Assembly (NCBI GenBank): GCA_964613385.1
Contig: CAZTGZ010000020.1
Span: forward strand, 1-42,529
Direction: 5' to 3'
Origin: CAZTGZ01 sp964613385
GTDB taxonomy: Bacteria > Bacteroidota > Bacteroidia > NS11-12g > UBA9320
Length of the DNA: 42,529 bases
In this document: positions 14,332 through 23,058 of the stretch, piece by piece
How positions within the stretch are numbered: position 1 is the first letter of the stretch
How the letters are laid out: every line of letters begins with the position of its first letter
Position numbers and translations under genes: made by a program
The notes under the pieces: model-generated
What the model was told of the DNA's origin: nothing
Databases searched by the model: none
The model's input: the letters and a program-made list of their open reading frames with translations, nothing else

Positions 14332-17300
14332 ATGAAGCGCCTCTTTACCTTACTTCTGTTACATGTGCTGATTGCATGTCAATCTTCTCTATTTGCACAA
14401 CAAACGCTATCCGTCAGAATCAACAATTCTTTTGATGATCTGGAAGAATGGATTGCCGGTCCGCCAACACAAACCAAAACGGTTGGAGATATCGACTGGA
14501 ACAGTTCGGATTTAGAATTTGGTTATGAAAGCACAACTCAGGACCCACAGTTGGTTGGATTGCGCTTCACAAATATCAGTATTCCAAAGGGATCCTTGAT
14601 CAAGAAAGCTTATATTCAATTTACGGTAGATGCTACTTCGAAAAATGCAGATCCATGCCGTGTGGTGATAAAATATGAACCCGTTGCCAATGCAAGTGCA
14701 TTAGACAGTACTAAATTCAACCTGACCAATCGCAGTAAATCATCCGACTCTGTGGTTTGGAATGTAGGTGGAAGTGGATGGACAACTGTTGGTTCTGCCG
14801 GTGTTGATCAAAGAACAGCGGATTTGAGTGCCTTAATTACACAAATTATCAATCAGAATGGCTGGAACAGTGGCAATGCCCTTACCTTCTTTCTGCAGGG
14901 AACAGGTACCCGTGAGGTAGAGTCTTTTGACGGGGATGCTCCGAAAGCCCCATTACTAGTTATAGAATATGTTGCTGCTCAAACATTAAGCACCCGGGTT
15001 AATTCTGCTTTTGATGATATTGAAGAGTGGTTACCAGGTGCCAATCAAACGGCTACTCCCGGCGCCATCGACTGGAATAGCTCTGACCTCGAGTTTGGAA
15101 ATGAAAACCGTAACAACGACCCTCAATTGGTGGGTTTGAGATTCACCAATATTAATATTCCCAAGAACTCTGTTATTCAAAATGCCTATATTCAGTTTAC
15201 CGTTGATGCAACCTCTAAAAATACTGACCCTTGTTATGCGGTAATTCGCTATGAACCCAATGACAACCCTTCAACCTTCGACAGTGTCATGTATCATTTG
15301 ACCAACAGGACTAAATCTTCTGACTCCGTTTATTGGACAGTTGGTGGAAGTACCTGGTCAACAGTAGGCAGTGCGGGACCAGATCAACGCACGCCAAATT
15401 TGAAGAGTCTGGTACAGCAGATCGTTTCGAGAAACGGATGGCAAAGCGGAAATGCCATGGCCTTCTTTTTAACCGGTTCCGGTACCAGAGAAGTTGAGTC
15501 CTTTGATGGAGACGCGCCTAAAGCTGCTCAATTGGTAATAGAGTATATCCCGGTTACCACTTATTCCAAGAGAATTAATAACGCTTTTGACGATCTGGAA
15601 GAATGGATTGCCGGACCTCCGACTCAAACAAAAACAGTTGGTGACATTGACTGGAACAGCTCTGATTTGGAGTTTGGATATGAAAGTACTACTCAGGATC
15701 CACAAATGGTGGGCCTGCGCTTTAACAATCTCGACATTCCACAAAATGCAAGCATTCGCAACGCATACATTCAATTCACAGTGGATGCGACTTCTAAAAA
15801 TGCAGATCCTTGCAACGTAGTGATAAGATATGAGCCGGTGGCAAATTCTTCTGCATTGGATAGCAACAAATTTCATTTGACCAATAGAAGCAAGTCAACA
15901 GACTCAGTATATTGGGCAGTAGGTGGAAGCGGTTGGACCACTGTTGGTTCTGCCGGTCCTGATCAGCGCACCCCTGATTTAACTGCTCTGATAAGCAAAG
16001 TGGTAAGCGATGCGAATTGGGCTAAAGGAAACGCCATTACCTTTTTCTTAACCGGATCCGGAACCCGTGAAGTAGAATCTTTTGACGGAGACGCTCCAAA
16101 AGCACCTATGTTGGTTGTAGAATATTTGGGTGGAACAAGCGGCGGAAATTCCAATCCAAACTTCACGCCTTTGGCCATTACCAACTTCCCGGTTTCCAAT
16201 GGTCAGTCATGGTATTTCTGGGATAAATCCAACAAACCTGCTTCTAACTGGACTGATACCCTGAACAACGATACTCTTTGGAAATCAGGAAAAGCTCCCA
16301 TCGGTTATGGAGATGCCCATTGGGTGAGCAAAACAGATTCGGCCTTAACCACTCTGTATGTGCGCAAAATTGTGAACGTGAGCAGTGTAAACGCCCTCTC
16401 TGACACCCTGGAATTGAATCTAACCTGTGACGACGGTGCCTTGATTTATATCAACGGAACTCAGGTTCTCAGAAGAAATCTTCCCACCGGTACCATTGAC
16501 AGCAATACCTTGGCCACAAGAGCTGTAGAAGGCATGAACGAATTGGTAAAATACTCTTATGATGTGCCGAAATCTGCTCTGAGAAATGGTAAAAACGTTA
16601 TAGCTGCAGAAATTCATAATATCCAGAACAAGTCTGACCTCGGATTTGACATGGAATTGATGAACCGCACCATGGTGGCCATTCCACAATACTGGGGTTG
16701 CAATGGAAGCACCGATAATTATATCAGCTGTTTCCCATCTTTGGTTCCTATCGAAAAAGTTGATTCAACCGGTATTCCTGTTAACCATACTTTTCAGCGC
16801 ATATTTGCTCAAGGAGATGCATATACTGTTGGAGGTGGCACAGCCAAAGGTTCTAATGACTTCACCGGCTTTATTCCGGCTAATGGCAGCAGCACCAAAG
16901 GTTGGCTAAGCATCAATCATGAAACATCTCCGGGTGGAGTATCCTTGTTGGATATTCACCTGGATTGTAATACCGGTCTTTGGGTGGTTGACAGTTCCAG
17001 AGCCATTGATTTTGCGACAGATATCGCCCTTACAGCTTCAAACTGCTCAGGTGGCGTTACGCCATGGGGAACGGTAGTAACCTGTGAAGAAACCACTTCT
17101 GGTGGGGATGCAAACGGCGATGGATACAATGACTTGGGATGGAATGTTGAGATAGACCCTATCACCAAGAAAGTTAAACAATACGGAACCGGTAAGGCTC
17201 AGAAATTATGGGCGATGGGAAGGATGTCACATGAGAATGCCTGTTTTAAAAACGACAGCCTCACTTCTTATTATGGCGAAGATGCAGGGAATGGCAGTGT

Positions 17301-18306
17301 TTATAAATTTATTGCCGACAAAAAAGCAGACATGAGCACCGGTAAAGTGTATGTTTTAAAACTCGACAGCAGCTTGCTAAACGGCGAACCAAAAGGTACA
17401 AAAGGAGTATGGGTGCAGGTGCCAAACAGCACACAGGCCGAAAGAAACGGCTTAAAAAATGCCGCTCTGGGCTTGGGAGCCTCCACATTCAGCGGAGTTG
17501 AAGACGTTGAAATCGGACCAATAGATGATAAAATCTACTTTACAGCCAAAGGCCTAAACAGAACGTATCGCTTTAAAGATAACGGCATGACCGTAACTGA
17601 CTTTGAAACCTATGTAGGTGGAAGATCATATAGAATCAACACTGCTGAAGGCGTAGTATCTGAAGATTGGGGAAGCGGTAACGACAACCTGACTTTTGAT
17701 AACCGCGGAAACTTATACGTATTGCAAGATGGTAGCCGCGATCACATCTGGTTGGTAAAACAAGGACATACGCAGGCAGCTCCAAGAGTAGAAATATTCA
17801 TGACAACACCTAAGGAAAGTGAACCTACAGGTATGACTTTTACTCCGGATAACAAATTTATGTTCCTGAGTATTCAGAGTCCTTCTCCGGCCAACACAAC
17901 TGTACAGAAAGACAAAGCCGGAAACAATGTAGTATTTAACAAAGCAACCACCATCGTAATAGGTATGGAAGAAGCTTTCTCGAAAGGTCCTAAAGCCTCA
18001 TTCACGGTTAACGATCCTTCTCAGTGTTTAACTTCAAACAATTTCATACTGACCAATACATCAACCAATGCAGGTCAGGTAAACTGGAGTTTAGGGGACA
18101 ACACCTCATCTGATAAAAATCAGGAGACCAAAACTTACAATCAGGCTGGAAATTATCAGGTGAAATTAAAGGCATCCGGAAAAGAAAACGGTTGTGAAGA
18201 CGAAACCAGCACTCCGCTAACTGTATATGCAAAACCTGCAGCGGTTGCGATTTCAAGGAAGCAGCGTAACCTATACCGCTACACCAAGAACCGGCTCCAG
18301 CTATAA
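14332..18306 (+). CDS. Secreted PhoX-type alkaline phosphatase with three tandem repeats (frameshifted 3' end)
   Basis: 1324 aa as read. A signal peptide (to ~SLFAQ) is followed by three tandem ~190-aa beta repeats (25-217, 218-409, 410-~600; each with IDWNSSDLEFG, YIQFTVDATSKN and GTREVESFDGDAPKA). A jelly-roll module (~615-785; CDDGALIYING) comes next, then a PhoX/DUF839 catalytic region (~785-1220) with WLSINHET, TPWGTVVTCEET and GRMSHENA. PhoX enzymes are calcium/iron phosphomonoesterases. A PKD-like domain (~1222-1300) then runs out of frame: the final ~20 residues are not domain-like. The PKD-like continuation and the sorting tail lie in the +1 frame (18227..18727), so the intact protein would have ~1464 aa. 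It is likely a surface phosphatase secreted by T9SS. Confidence 0.88.
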   Translation: MKRLFTLLLLHVLIACQSSLFAQQTLSVRINNSFDDLEEWIAGPPTQTKTVGDIDWNSSDLEFGYESTTQDPQLVGLRFTNISIPKGSLIKKAYIQFTVDATSKNADPCRVVIKYEPVANASALDSTKFNLTNRSKSSDSVVWNVGGSGWTTVGSAGVDQRTADLSALITQIINQNGWNSGNALTFFLQGTGTREVESFDGDAPKAPLLVIEYVAAQTLSTRVNSAFDDIEEWLPGANQTATPGAIDWNSSDLEFGNENRNNDPQLVGLRFTNINIPKNSVIQNAYIQFTVDATSKNTDPCYAVIRYEPNDNPSTFDSVMYHLTNRTKSSDSVYWTVGGSTWSTVGSAGPDQRTPNLKSLVQQIVSRNGWQSGNAMAFFLTGSGTREVESFDGDAPKAAQLVIEYIPVTTYSKRINNAFDDLEEWIAGPPTQTKTVGDIDWNSSDLEFGYESTTQDPQMVGLRFNNLDIPQNASIRNAYIQFTVDATSKNADPCNVVIRYEPVANSSALDSNKFHLTNRSKSTDSVYWAVGGSGWTTVGSAGPDQRTPDLTALISKVVSDANWAKGNAITFFLTGSGTREVESFDGDAPKAPMLVVEYLGGTSGGNSNPNFTPLAITNFPVSNGQSWYFWDKSNKPASNWTDTLNNDTLWKSGKAPIGYGDAHWVSKTDSALTTLYVRKIVNVSSVNALSDTLELNLTCDDGALIYINGTQVLRRNLPTGTIDSNTLATRAVEGMNELVKYSYDVPKSALRNGKNVIAAEIHNIQNKSDLGFDMELMNRTMVAIPQYWGCNGSTDNYISCFPSLVPIEKVDSTGIPVNHTFQRIFAQGDAYTVGGGTAKGSNDFTGFIPANGSSTKGWLSINHETSPGGVSLLDIHLDCNTGLWVVDSSRAIDFATDIALTASNCSGGVTPWGTVVTCEETTSGGDANGDGYNDLGWNVEIDPITKKVKQYGTGKAQKLWAMGRMSHENACFKNDSLTSYYGEDAGNGSVYKFIADKKADMSTGKVYVLKLDSSLLNGEPKGTKGVWVQVPNSTQAERNGLKNAALGLGASTFSGVEDVEIGPIDDKIYFTAKGLNRTYRFKDNGMTVTDFETYVGGRSYRINTAEGVVSEDWGSGNDNLTFDNRGNLYVLQDGSRDHIWLVKQGHTQAAPRVEIFMTTPKESEPTGMTFTPDNKFMFLSIQSPSPANTTVQKDKAGNNVVFNKATTIVIGMEEAFSKGPKASFTVNDPSQCLTSNNFILTNTSTNAGQVNWSLGDNTSSDKNQETKTYNQAGNYQVKLKASGKENGCEDETSTPLTVYAKPAAVAISRKQRNLYRYTKNRLQL
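14404..16128 (+). repeat. Three tandem protein-coding repeats of ~575 bp
   Basis: Copies start at 14404, 14983 and 15559. Copies 1 and 3 share the same insert (EEWIAGPPTQTKTVGDIDW; FGYESTTQDPQ), while copy 2 differs there (LPGANQTATPGAIDW; FGNENRNNDPQ). Copies 1 and 3 are therefore closer to each other than either is to copy 2. Confidence 0.85.
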
Positions 18307-18727
18307 TTGGCAGGTTAGCAATGGTACTCAAACATCAGGCGGAAATAGCAATAGCGCTACCGTTAAATGGAATTCAACCGGAACCACAGGGCAGATTAAA
18401 GTAGCTGAAACAGATGTTAATGGTTGTAATGGAGATACCACAATATTTAACATTACGCTCACGGTAGCAGGTGATGCCAAACAAATAAATATCCCAGGAT
18501 TTAAAATGTACCCAAATCCTGTTTATCAGCAATTGACCATTGAATCTGATTCGGAAATTGATATGCAAATCCTGGATAGCAGAGGTCGTAAGGTAATGGA
18601 TATTCACAAAATATCCGGAGTCACCGAACATATAGATCTCAGCGGTTTGGAAGCCGGAAGCTATATTGTTCAAATCAGAGATGCTGAGAAAACATACAAT
18701 TCTCACTTCTTGAAAATAAATCGTTAA
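18227..18727 (+). CDS. C-terminal part of the PhoX protein with T9SS sorting domain, shifted frame
   Basis: Read from the first ATG in this frame it gives 166 aa, but the first few codons are out of context. The true continuation starts around 18254 with QGSSVTYTATPRTGSSYNW, which carries on the PKD/Ig-like domain of the preceding gene. The rest (~95-166) is a Por secretion tail: FKMYPNPVYQQLTIES, LDSRGRKV, LEAGSYIVQI. Removing one T from the run at 18251-18253 joins both frames smoothly (VAI-QGSS). It is therefore not a separate gene. Confidence 0.85.
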   Translation: MQNLQRLRFQGSSVTYTATPRTGSSYNWQVSNGTQTSGGNSNSATVKWNSTGTTGQIKVAETDVNGCNGDTTIFNITLTVAGDAKQINIPGFKMYPNPVYQQLTIESDSEIDMQILDSRGRKVMDIHKISGVTEHIDLSGLEAGSYIVQIRDAEKTYNSHFLKINR

Positions 18728-18749
18728 TCCCGAATTTACCCTTCATCTG

Positions 18750-18780
18750 AACCCCATGGCTTTGGTCATGGGGTTTTGTT
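18750..18780 (+). terminator. Intrinsic terminator after the PhoX gene
   Basis: Stem AACCCCATG (18750-18758) / CATGGGGTT (18767-18775) followed by TTGTT. It lies between the PhoX stop and the cytochrome peroxidase start, which rules out starts inside the hairpin. Confidence 0.85.
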
Positions 18781-18785
18781 ATAAA

Positions 18786-20685
18786 ATGAAAAAGGCAATT
18801 GTATTGACCATCCTGATTCTATCAGTGGGTTTGTTTTCATGGAAACAACGGACAAAGGATTTACGTGCCTATTATTTGAACTGTGTTGAAAATCTTAAAA
18901 ACGACATAGCCGAACTAAAGAAATTGGCCCAAAATGGCGATTCTGCAGCTATAGAAAATCAACTTAAACGCTGCAGAATCCAATTAAAGCAGGTAGACCC
19001 TTTTTTGAGATATATGGCTCCAATGCAACACAAACACATCAACGGACCCCTGCCCGTAGAATGGGAAACAGAAGTATTTGAAAAATTTGAAAAGCCATAT
19101 AAGCGAACCGGAGGCGGATTATATCTGTTTGAACAAGCATTGTCTGAAAATGACCGGGATCAGGCGATTCAATTTCTGGAAATGGCATCGGCTGCTTGCG
19201 ATGGCGCCAAACACGACACCCTCTTGATTTATGCCGATAAAGCATGGAATAGTTTCTATACCAATCGCCTATTTCTCCTAAATTTAGGTGCAGTTTACAC
19301 CACCGGATTTGAGAATCCAAACCCTTCAAATGTAATAGCCGAGCTCATCGTTTTGATGGAAGCCCAGCAAAGCATTTATGAACTTCACAATTATCAATTT
19401 CCTGATCATCCGTTCTCAAAGGAGTATTTGACATCTTACGCCTTGGCACTAAACTTCGTACAAAACCAACCGAAAGATATCGGTGAGTTCGACCATTTTG
19501 CTTTCATGAGAAACTATGTGAACCCGCTTTTTAAACTGAATTCGAGATTAATTAAGCAGTACAAATTGCATAGTCGCAATCTGTTGGATTTTTCATTAAA
19601 CCCTGAAACCGAAGACATTTTCGATAAAAGTTTGTACGAGGGAATGGATACAAAAGGGTATTTCAGGCATATAGATGATCGCCACCAATTAGAGCAAATT
19701 GCTGCTTTGGGAGAGATGTGGTTTTTTGATCCTATATTTTCCGGTAATCTGAAAAGAAGCTGTGCTTCATGTCACAAAACCGGTCAGTATTTTACGGATA
19801 CCACAGTAACAACAGCAGTGGCTTTTGATTTCCGGGGTAATAATTCAAGAAATGCCCCGACATTGTTGAATGTGGGTCTGAATCATCTGGCTACCCTTGA
19901 TGGGCGGTTTTACACCTTATTTCATCAGATGTCAGATGTTATTCAAAATCCTTTCGAACTCAATCAAAAATCCCATGAGATTATGCGCCAAATGGATCAC
20001 ATTCCCGCGTACAAAGAAGGATTGAAATTTCTGAGCCGGCTCACTCCGGATCATCCAAAACCGGAATTCGGACATGTAATGAGTGCTGTTATTACCTATT
20101 ATTCCTCATTCAATGAATTCTACTCCCCTTTTGATTCCATGATGCGTGGTTGGACCCAATACGACGAAGAAATTGCCAAAGGATACAATCTTTTTATGGG
20201 TAAGGCAGCCTGCGGGACCTGTCATTTTGCCCCTCATTTTGGCGGTGTTAAACCNNNNNNNNNNTCCTTATACAGGCAGTGAATTTGAAGTGCTCGGTAC
20301 CCCGGCCGACCACAACTACTCAAGTTTGAGCGCAGATAGCGGCAGATACTCATTCAATCCGGCACATGAAACACTCAGGGCATTTCGCACACCCATTTTA
20401 AAGAATATTAGCCGAACCGCACCATATATGCACAATGGCTCACTTAGAACCTTAAACGAAGTGCTTGAATTTTATAATGCAGGCGGAGGAATTGGCAAAG
20501 GGTTTATACTGGACAATCAAACATTATCAGCAGATTCTCTGCATCTTACGCCAAATGAGATGGATAAGTTGATTATTTTCATGCAAGCATTAGATGAAAA
20601 ACCCAACATCAAGGTAGGCCCGAAATCATTGCCGCCCTCGAAAAACAAGAAACTAAATCAACGCAAACCAGGAGGAGAATATTGA
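18786..20685 (+). CDS. Di-heme cytochrome c peroxidase (CcpA/MauG family), interrupted by assembly gap
   Basis: The start at 18786 gives a signal anchor (MKKAIVLTILILSVGLFSW); an earlier ATG lies in a terminator hairpin. The N-terminal ~275 residues are helical and Cys-poor. The peroxidase part begins near GEMWFFDPIFSGN and has two heme sites, CASCH (326-330) and CGTCH (476-480). After the gap it continues with GSEFEVLGTP and the family signature APYMHNGSLRTL.EVLEFYNAGGG. It reduces H2O2 in the periplasm, or performs a MauG-like oxidation. The 10 Ns at 20255-20264 break the frame; the true gap length must be a multiple of three. A cytochrome lipoprotein gene overlaps its stop. Confidence 0.9.
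20255..20264. other. Assembly gap (10 N)
   Basis: Ten unknown bases just after the second heme motif of the peroxidase. Ten is incompatible with the reading frames on either side, so the size is nominal. Confidence 0.97.
20670..20675 (+). promoter_or_regulatory. Strong Shine-Dalgarno (AGGAGG) before the cytochrome lipoprotein
   Basis: AGGAGG, nine bases before the ATG at 20685. Perfect anti-SD matches are uncommon in Bacteroidota, and this one fixes the start. Confidence 0.65.
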
Positions 20686-21041
20686 TGAAAAACAAATTGT
20701 TCGTGTATGTTGCCTTATTGTTTTTCTGGGGTTGTCACGCCCGATTAGAAACACAAATGAAAAGTCTGGAGGGGAGTTCACCTGAATTTCAGAGCTACAT
20801 TAAAAAACAATATGCCGAGGGTGAGCAACTATTTAAAAAATACTGCGCTCCGTGTCATGGAATTTTCGGAGCGGGAAATTCAGATGCTCCTAATTTCAGT
20901 GCAATCGAGCTTCATAATTACAATGCGGCTTTTATTCGGGGAGATCGGGAAAATCATGCCGTAGCCCGGGGCATTGACGACGAGAGTTTCGAAAAAATCA
21001 TGACTTTTCTTACTTACCGACAACAAGACACCATTCGTTGA
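20685..21041 (+). CDS. Mono-heme cytochrome c, probable lipoprotein
   Basis: 118 aa. ATG at 20685 overlaps the previous stop (TGATG). The N-terminus MKNKLFVYVALLFFWGC ends in a weak lipobox with Cys17. The heme site CAPCH is at 54-58, followed by a class I cytochrome c fold (APNFSAIELHNYN, ending FEKIMTFLTYR). It probably passes electrons to or from the coupled peroxidase in the periplasm. The tight overlap and strong ribosome binding site support a shared complex (inference). Confidence 0.88.
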   Translation: MKNKLFVYVALLFFWGCHARLETQMKSLEGSSPEFQSYIKKQYAEGEQLFKKYCAPCHGIFGAGNSDAPNFSAIELHNYNAAFIRGDRENHAVARGIDDESFEKIMTFLTYRQQDTIR

Positions 21042-21052
21042 GGTGGAATCGG

Positions 21053-21060
21053 TAATTTTG
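21053..21060 (+). promoter_or_regulatory. -7 box (TAATTTTG) abutting fumarylacetoacetase start
   Basis: Exact TAnnTTTG, then CGAC and the ATG at 21065. No -33 TTTG is evident. It would free this gene from the cytochrome operon upstream. Confidence 0.5.
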
Positions 21061-21064
21061 CGAC

Positions 21065-22312
21065 ATGACTAAAATTTGTTGGATTCCTTATGGTCCGGAG
21101 GAAGATTTCAGCGTTCATAATCTCCCATTTGGTGTTTTTATGGATGCAGGAATACCAACTCCCGGAGTGGCCATTGGTGACAAAATTATCCATTTACGCA
21201 AAGCTTCTGAATTGGGATTATTTGAAGGTACCGGTCATAGACATGAAAGTCTTGAGGGTCCTTACCTCAACGATTTTATCGCTCAGGGAAAGAAGATTAG
21301 TTCGGGTATCAGAGAAAGGTTGATGGATGAGCTGACGCGCACAGATTCCGGGTTGTTTTTACATCAAAATGAAATTCTTCGCGATCGCAAAGGCGTTACC
21401 ATGTGTATGCCCATTCACATTGGTGACTATACAGACTTTTACAGCAGTGAAGACCATGCGACCAATGTAGGCAAGATGTTCAGAGATCCGGCCAACGCAT
21501 TACTGCCCAATTGGAAACATATTCCGGTAGGATATCATGGAAGGTCATCTTCTATCGTGATTTCGGGAACGCCCATTAAGAGACCAAAAGGGCAAAGAAA
21601 ACCACCGGATTCTGAATTTCCGGTATTTGGTCCAAGTCAAAGGCTTGATATTGAATTGGAAGTAGCGTTCATCATCGGTAAAGAAACTGCATTGGGAGAT
21701 TCGGTTCCCGTTGATGCAGCAGATGATTATATCTTTGGTTTGGTTTTATTCAACGATTGGAGTGCACGGGATATTCAACAGTGGGAATACGTGCCCCTCG
21801 GACCCTTTCTGGCAAAGAATTTTGCGAGTACCATGAGTCCGTGGATAGTGCCTTTGGAAGCATTGGAACCATTCAGAACGGCAGGGCCCCTTCAAACGCC
21901 TGAACCTCTTCCCTATTTGCAAGCTCATTCCAATTCCTTACCCAATTTCGATATCCATTTGGATGTATTTTTAAAACCGGAATCCGGAAAAGCACACTGC
22001 ATTTCCCGTTCCAACTTCAGATATATGTATTGGAGTATGCGTCAACAGTTGGCGCATCATACCATTAACGGATGTAATATTAGAACCGGTGATGTGATGG
22101 CAAGTGGCACCATTAGCGGGCCGGATAAAGGCAGCTGGGGTTCGTTGCTGGAACTGACCTGGGGAGGAAAAGAGCCTCTGGAATTAGACCATGATGTTGA
22201 AAGACGTTTTCTGGAAGATGGGGACGAAATAACCATCCTGGGTTACGCTGAAAAAGATGGAATCAGGGTGGGATTTGGCGAATGTATGGGAAAGATTCTT
22301 CCTTCCAACTAA
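21065..22312 (+). CDS. fahA: Fumarylacetoacetase
   Basis: 415 aa, the usual length. It hydrolyses 4-fumarylacetoacetate to fumarate and acetoacetate, the last step of tyrosine/homogentisate breakdown, in the cytoplasm. An N-terminal SH3-like domain (~1-115) is followed by the FAH catalytic domain with IGDYTDFYSSEDHATNVG, GYHGRSSSIVISGTPIKRP, the metal-binding LDIELEVAFIIG and FNDWSARDIQQWEYVPLGPF. Near the end, GTISGPDKGSWGSLLEL is conserved. No other tyrosine-degradation genes are seen. Its stop codon overlaps the convergent CpsB-like gene by four bases (CTAA). Confidence 0.97.
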   Translation: MTKICWIPYGPEEDFSVHNLPFGVFMDAGIPTPGVAIGDKIIHLRKASELGLFEGTGHRHESLEGPYLNDFIAQGKKISSGIRERLMDELTRTDSGLFLHQNEILRDRKGVTMCMPIHIGDYTDFYSSEDHATNVGKMFRDPANALLPNWKHIPVGYHGRSSSIVISGTPIKRPKGQRKPPDSEFPVFGPSQRLDIELEVAFIIGKETALGDSVPVDAADDYIFGLVLFNDWSARDIQQWEYVPLGPFLAKNFASTMSPWIVPLEALEPFRTAGPLQTPEPLPYLQAHSNSLPNFDIHLDVFLKPESGKAHCISRSNFRYMYWSMRQQLAHHTINGCNIRTGDVMASGTISGPDKGSWGSLLELTWGGKEPLELDHDVERRFLEDGDEITILGYAEKDGIRVGFGECMGKILPSN

Positions 22313-23058
22313 TTGACAATCATTTGATTGGTATTATCAATAGCCGAATTGAGCTTTTCAAAAATCGGTTCATGTTTCAACATTCCCAACATATGGGCAT
22401 GTTCAGGTTTGTGAATATCGCTCCCGACTAAGTCGGCCATATTGCGCTGAATCAGATATTCAGCAGCTTTTTTCACTTGTGCGCCATAGTGTCCGGTTAA
22501 TGACAACATATTCAATTGAAAAAGAACTCCGGTATCCCGCATTTTTTCAAATTGATTGAAATCACGGAGCAAATACTGATAACGCTCCGGATGGGCATAA
22601 ACCACTTTATAACCCCTTAACATCAACTCGAAAATCACCTCCTCCAAAAACGGGGGCTTCTCCACATAATTGGTTTCAATGAGTAAATGATTCCCCGGAG
22701 CTGTGAGATAGGTAAGTTCCGGACCGGATAAATCTTTGCGGAAAAACTCGTCGACATAATATTCGGCAGCCGCCAGTAATTGAATATCCATCTGGTTTTG
22801 TTCCATCAAATCAGACAATTGCCTATGTTTCTCCAGGATAATTTCCGGTGTATTCGGATAAAGTCCGGGAAGTATATGGGGTGTGGTAATTACCGTCTCA
22901 ACCCCTTGTTGTTGAAGCATTTGTAAACAACGCAGGCTGTTTTCCTGATTTTGGCAACCATCATCAATACCTATTAAGAGATGAGAATGAAAGTCTACTT
23001 TAAGGGATCTGTCTGCCTCTCTGACTTTTTGACCAAACAGCTTGTTAAACAGGCCCAT
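22309..23058 (-). CDS. CpsB/YwqE-type PHP phosphatase (tyrosine-protein phosphatase)
   Basis: 249 aa PHP-fold protein. Metal ligands: DFHSHLLIGIDDG (22-34), TTPHILPG (~60-66), AAEYYVDEFF, YAHPERY and GSDIHKPEH near the end. CpsB-type enzymes dephosphorylate bacterial tyrosine kinases that control exopolysaccharide polymerisation. No kinase gene is nearby. It starts in the stop of the upstream isomerase gene (TAATG), so the two are co-translated, which suggests a link to surface sugar production. Confidence 0.9.
   Translation of the reverse strand: MGLFNKLFGQKVREADRSLKVDFHSHLLIGIDDGCQNQENSLRCLQMLQQQGVETVITTPHILPGLYPNTPEIILEKHRQLSDLMEQNQMDIQLLAAAEYYVDEFFRKDLSGPELTYLTAPGNHLLIETNYVEKPPFLEEVIFELMLRGYKVVYAHPERYQYLLRDFNQFEKMRDTGVLFQLNMLSLTGHYGAQVKKAAEYLIQRNMADLVGSDIHKPEHAHMLGMLKHEPIFEKLNSAIDNTNQMIVN

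Noticed and set aside
14404..16128. CRISPR-like repeat array
   Set aside because: The repeats are ~575 bp, coding and contiguous, with no spacers; they are protein domain duplications.
18240..18306. Programmed ribosomal frameshift in the PhoX gene
   Set aside because: No slippery heptamer or downstream structure is evident at the TTT run. A draft sequencing error or simple mutation is more likely.
18756..18785. Upstream ATG start for the peroxidase gene
   Set aside because: It lies inside the PhoX terminator hairpin and gives a non-signal-like N-terminus; the ATG at 18786 begins a good signal anchor.
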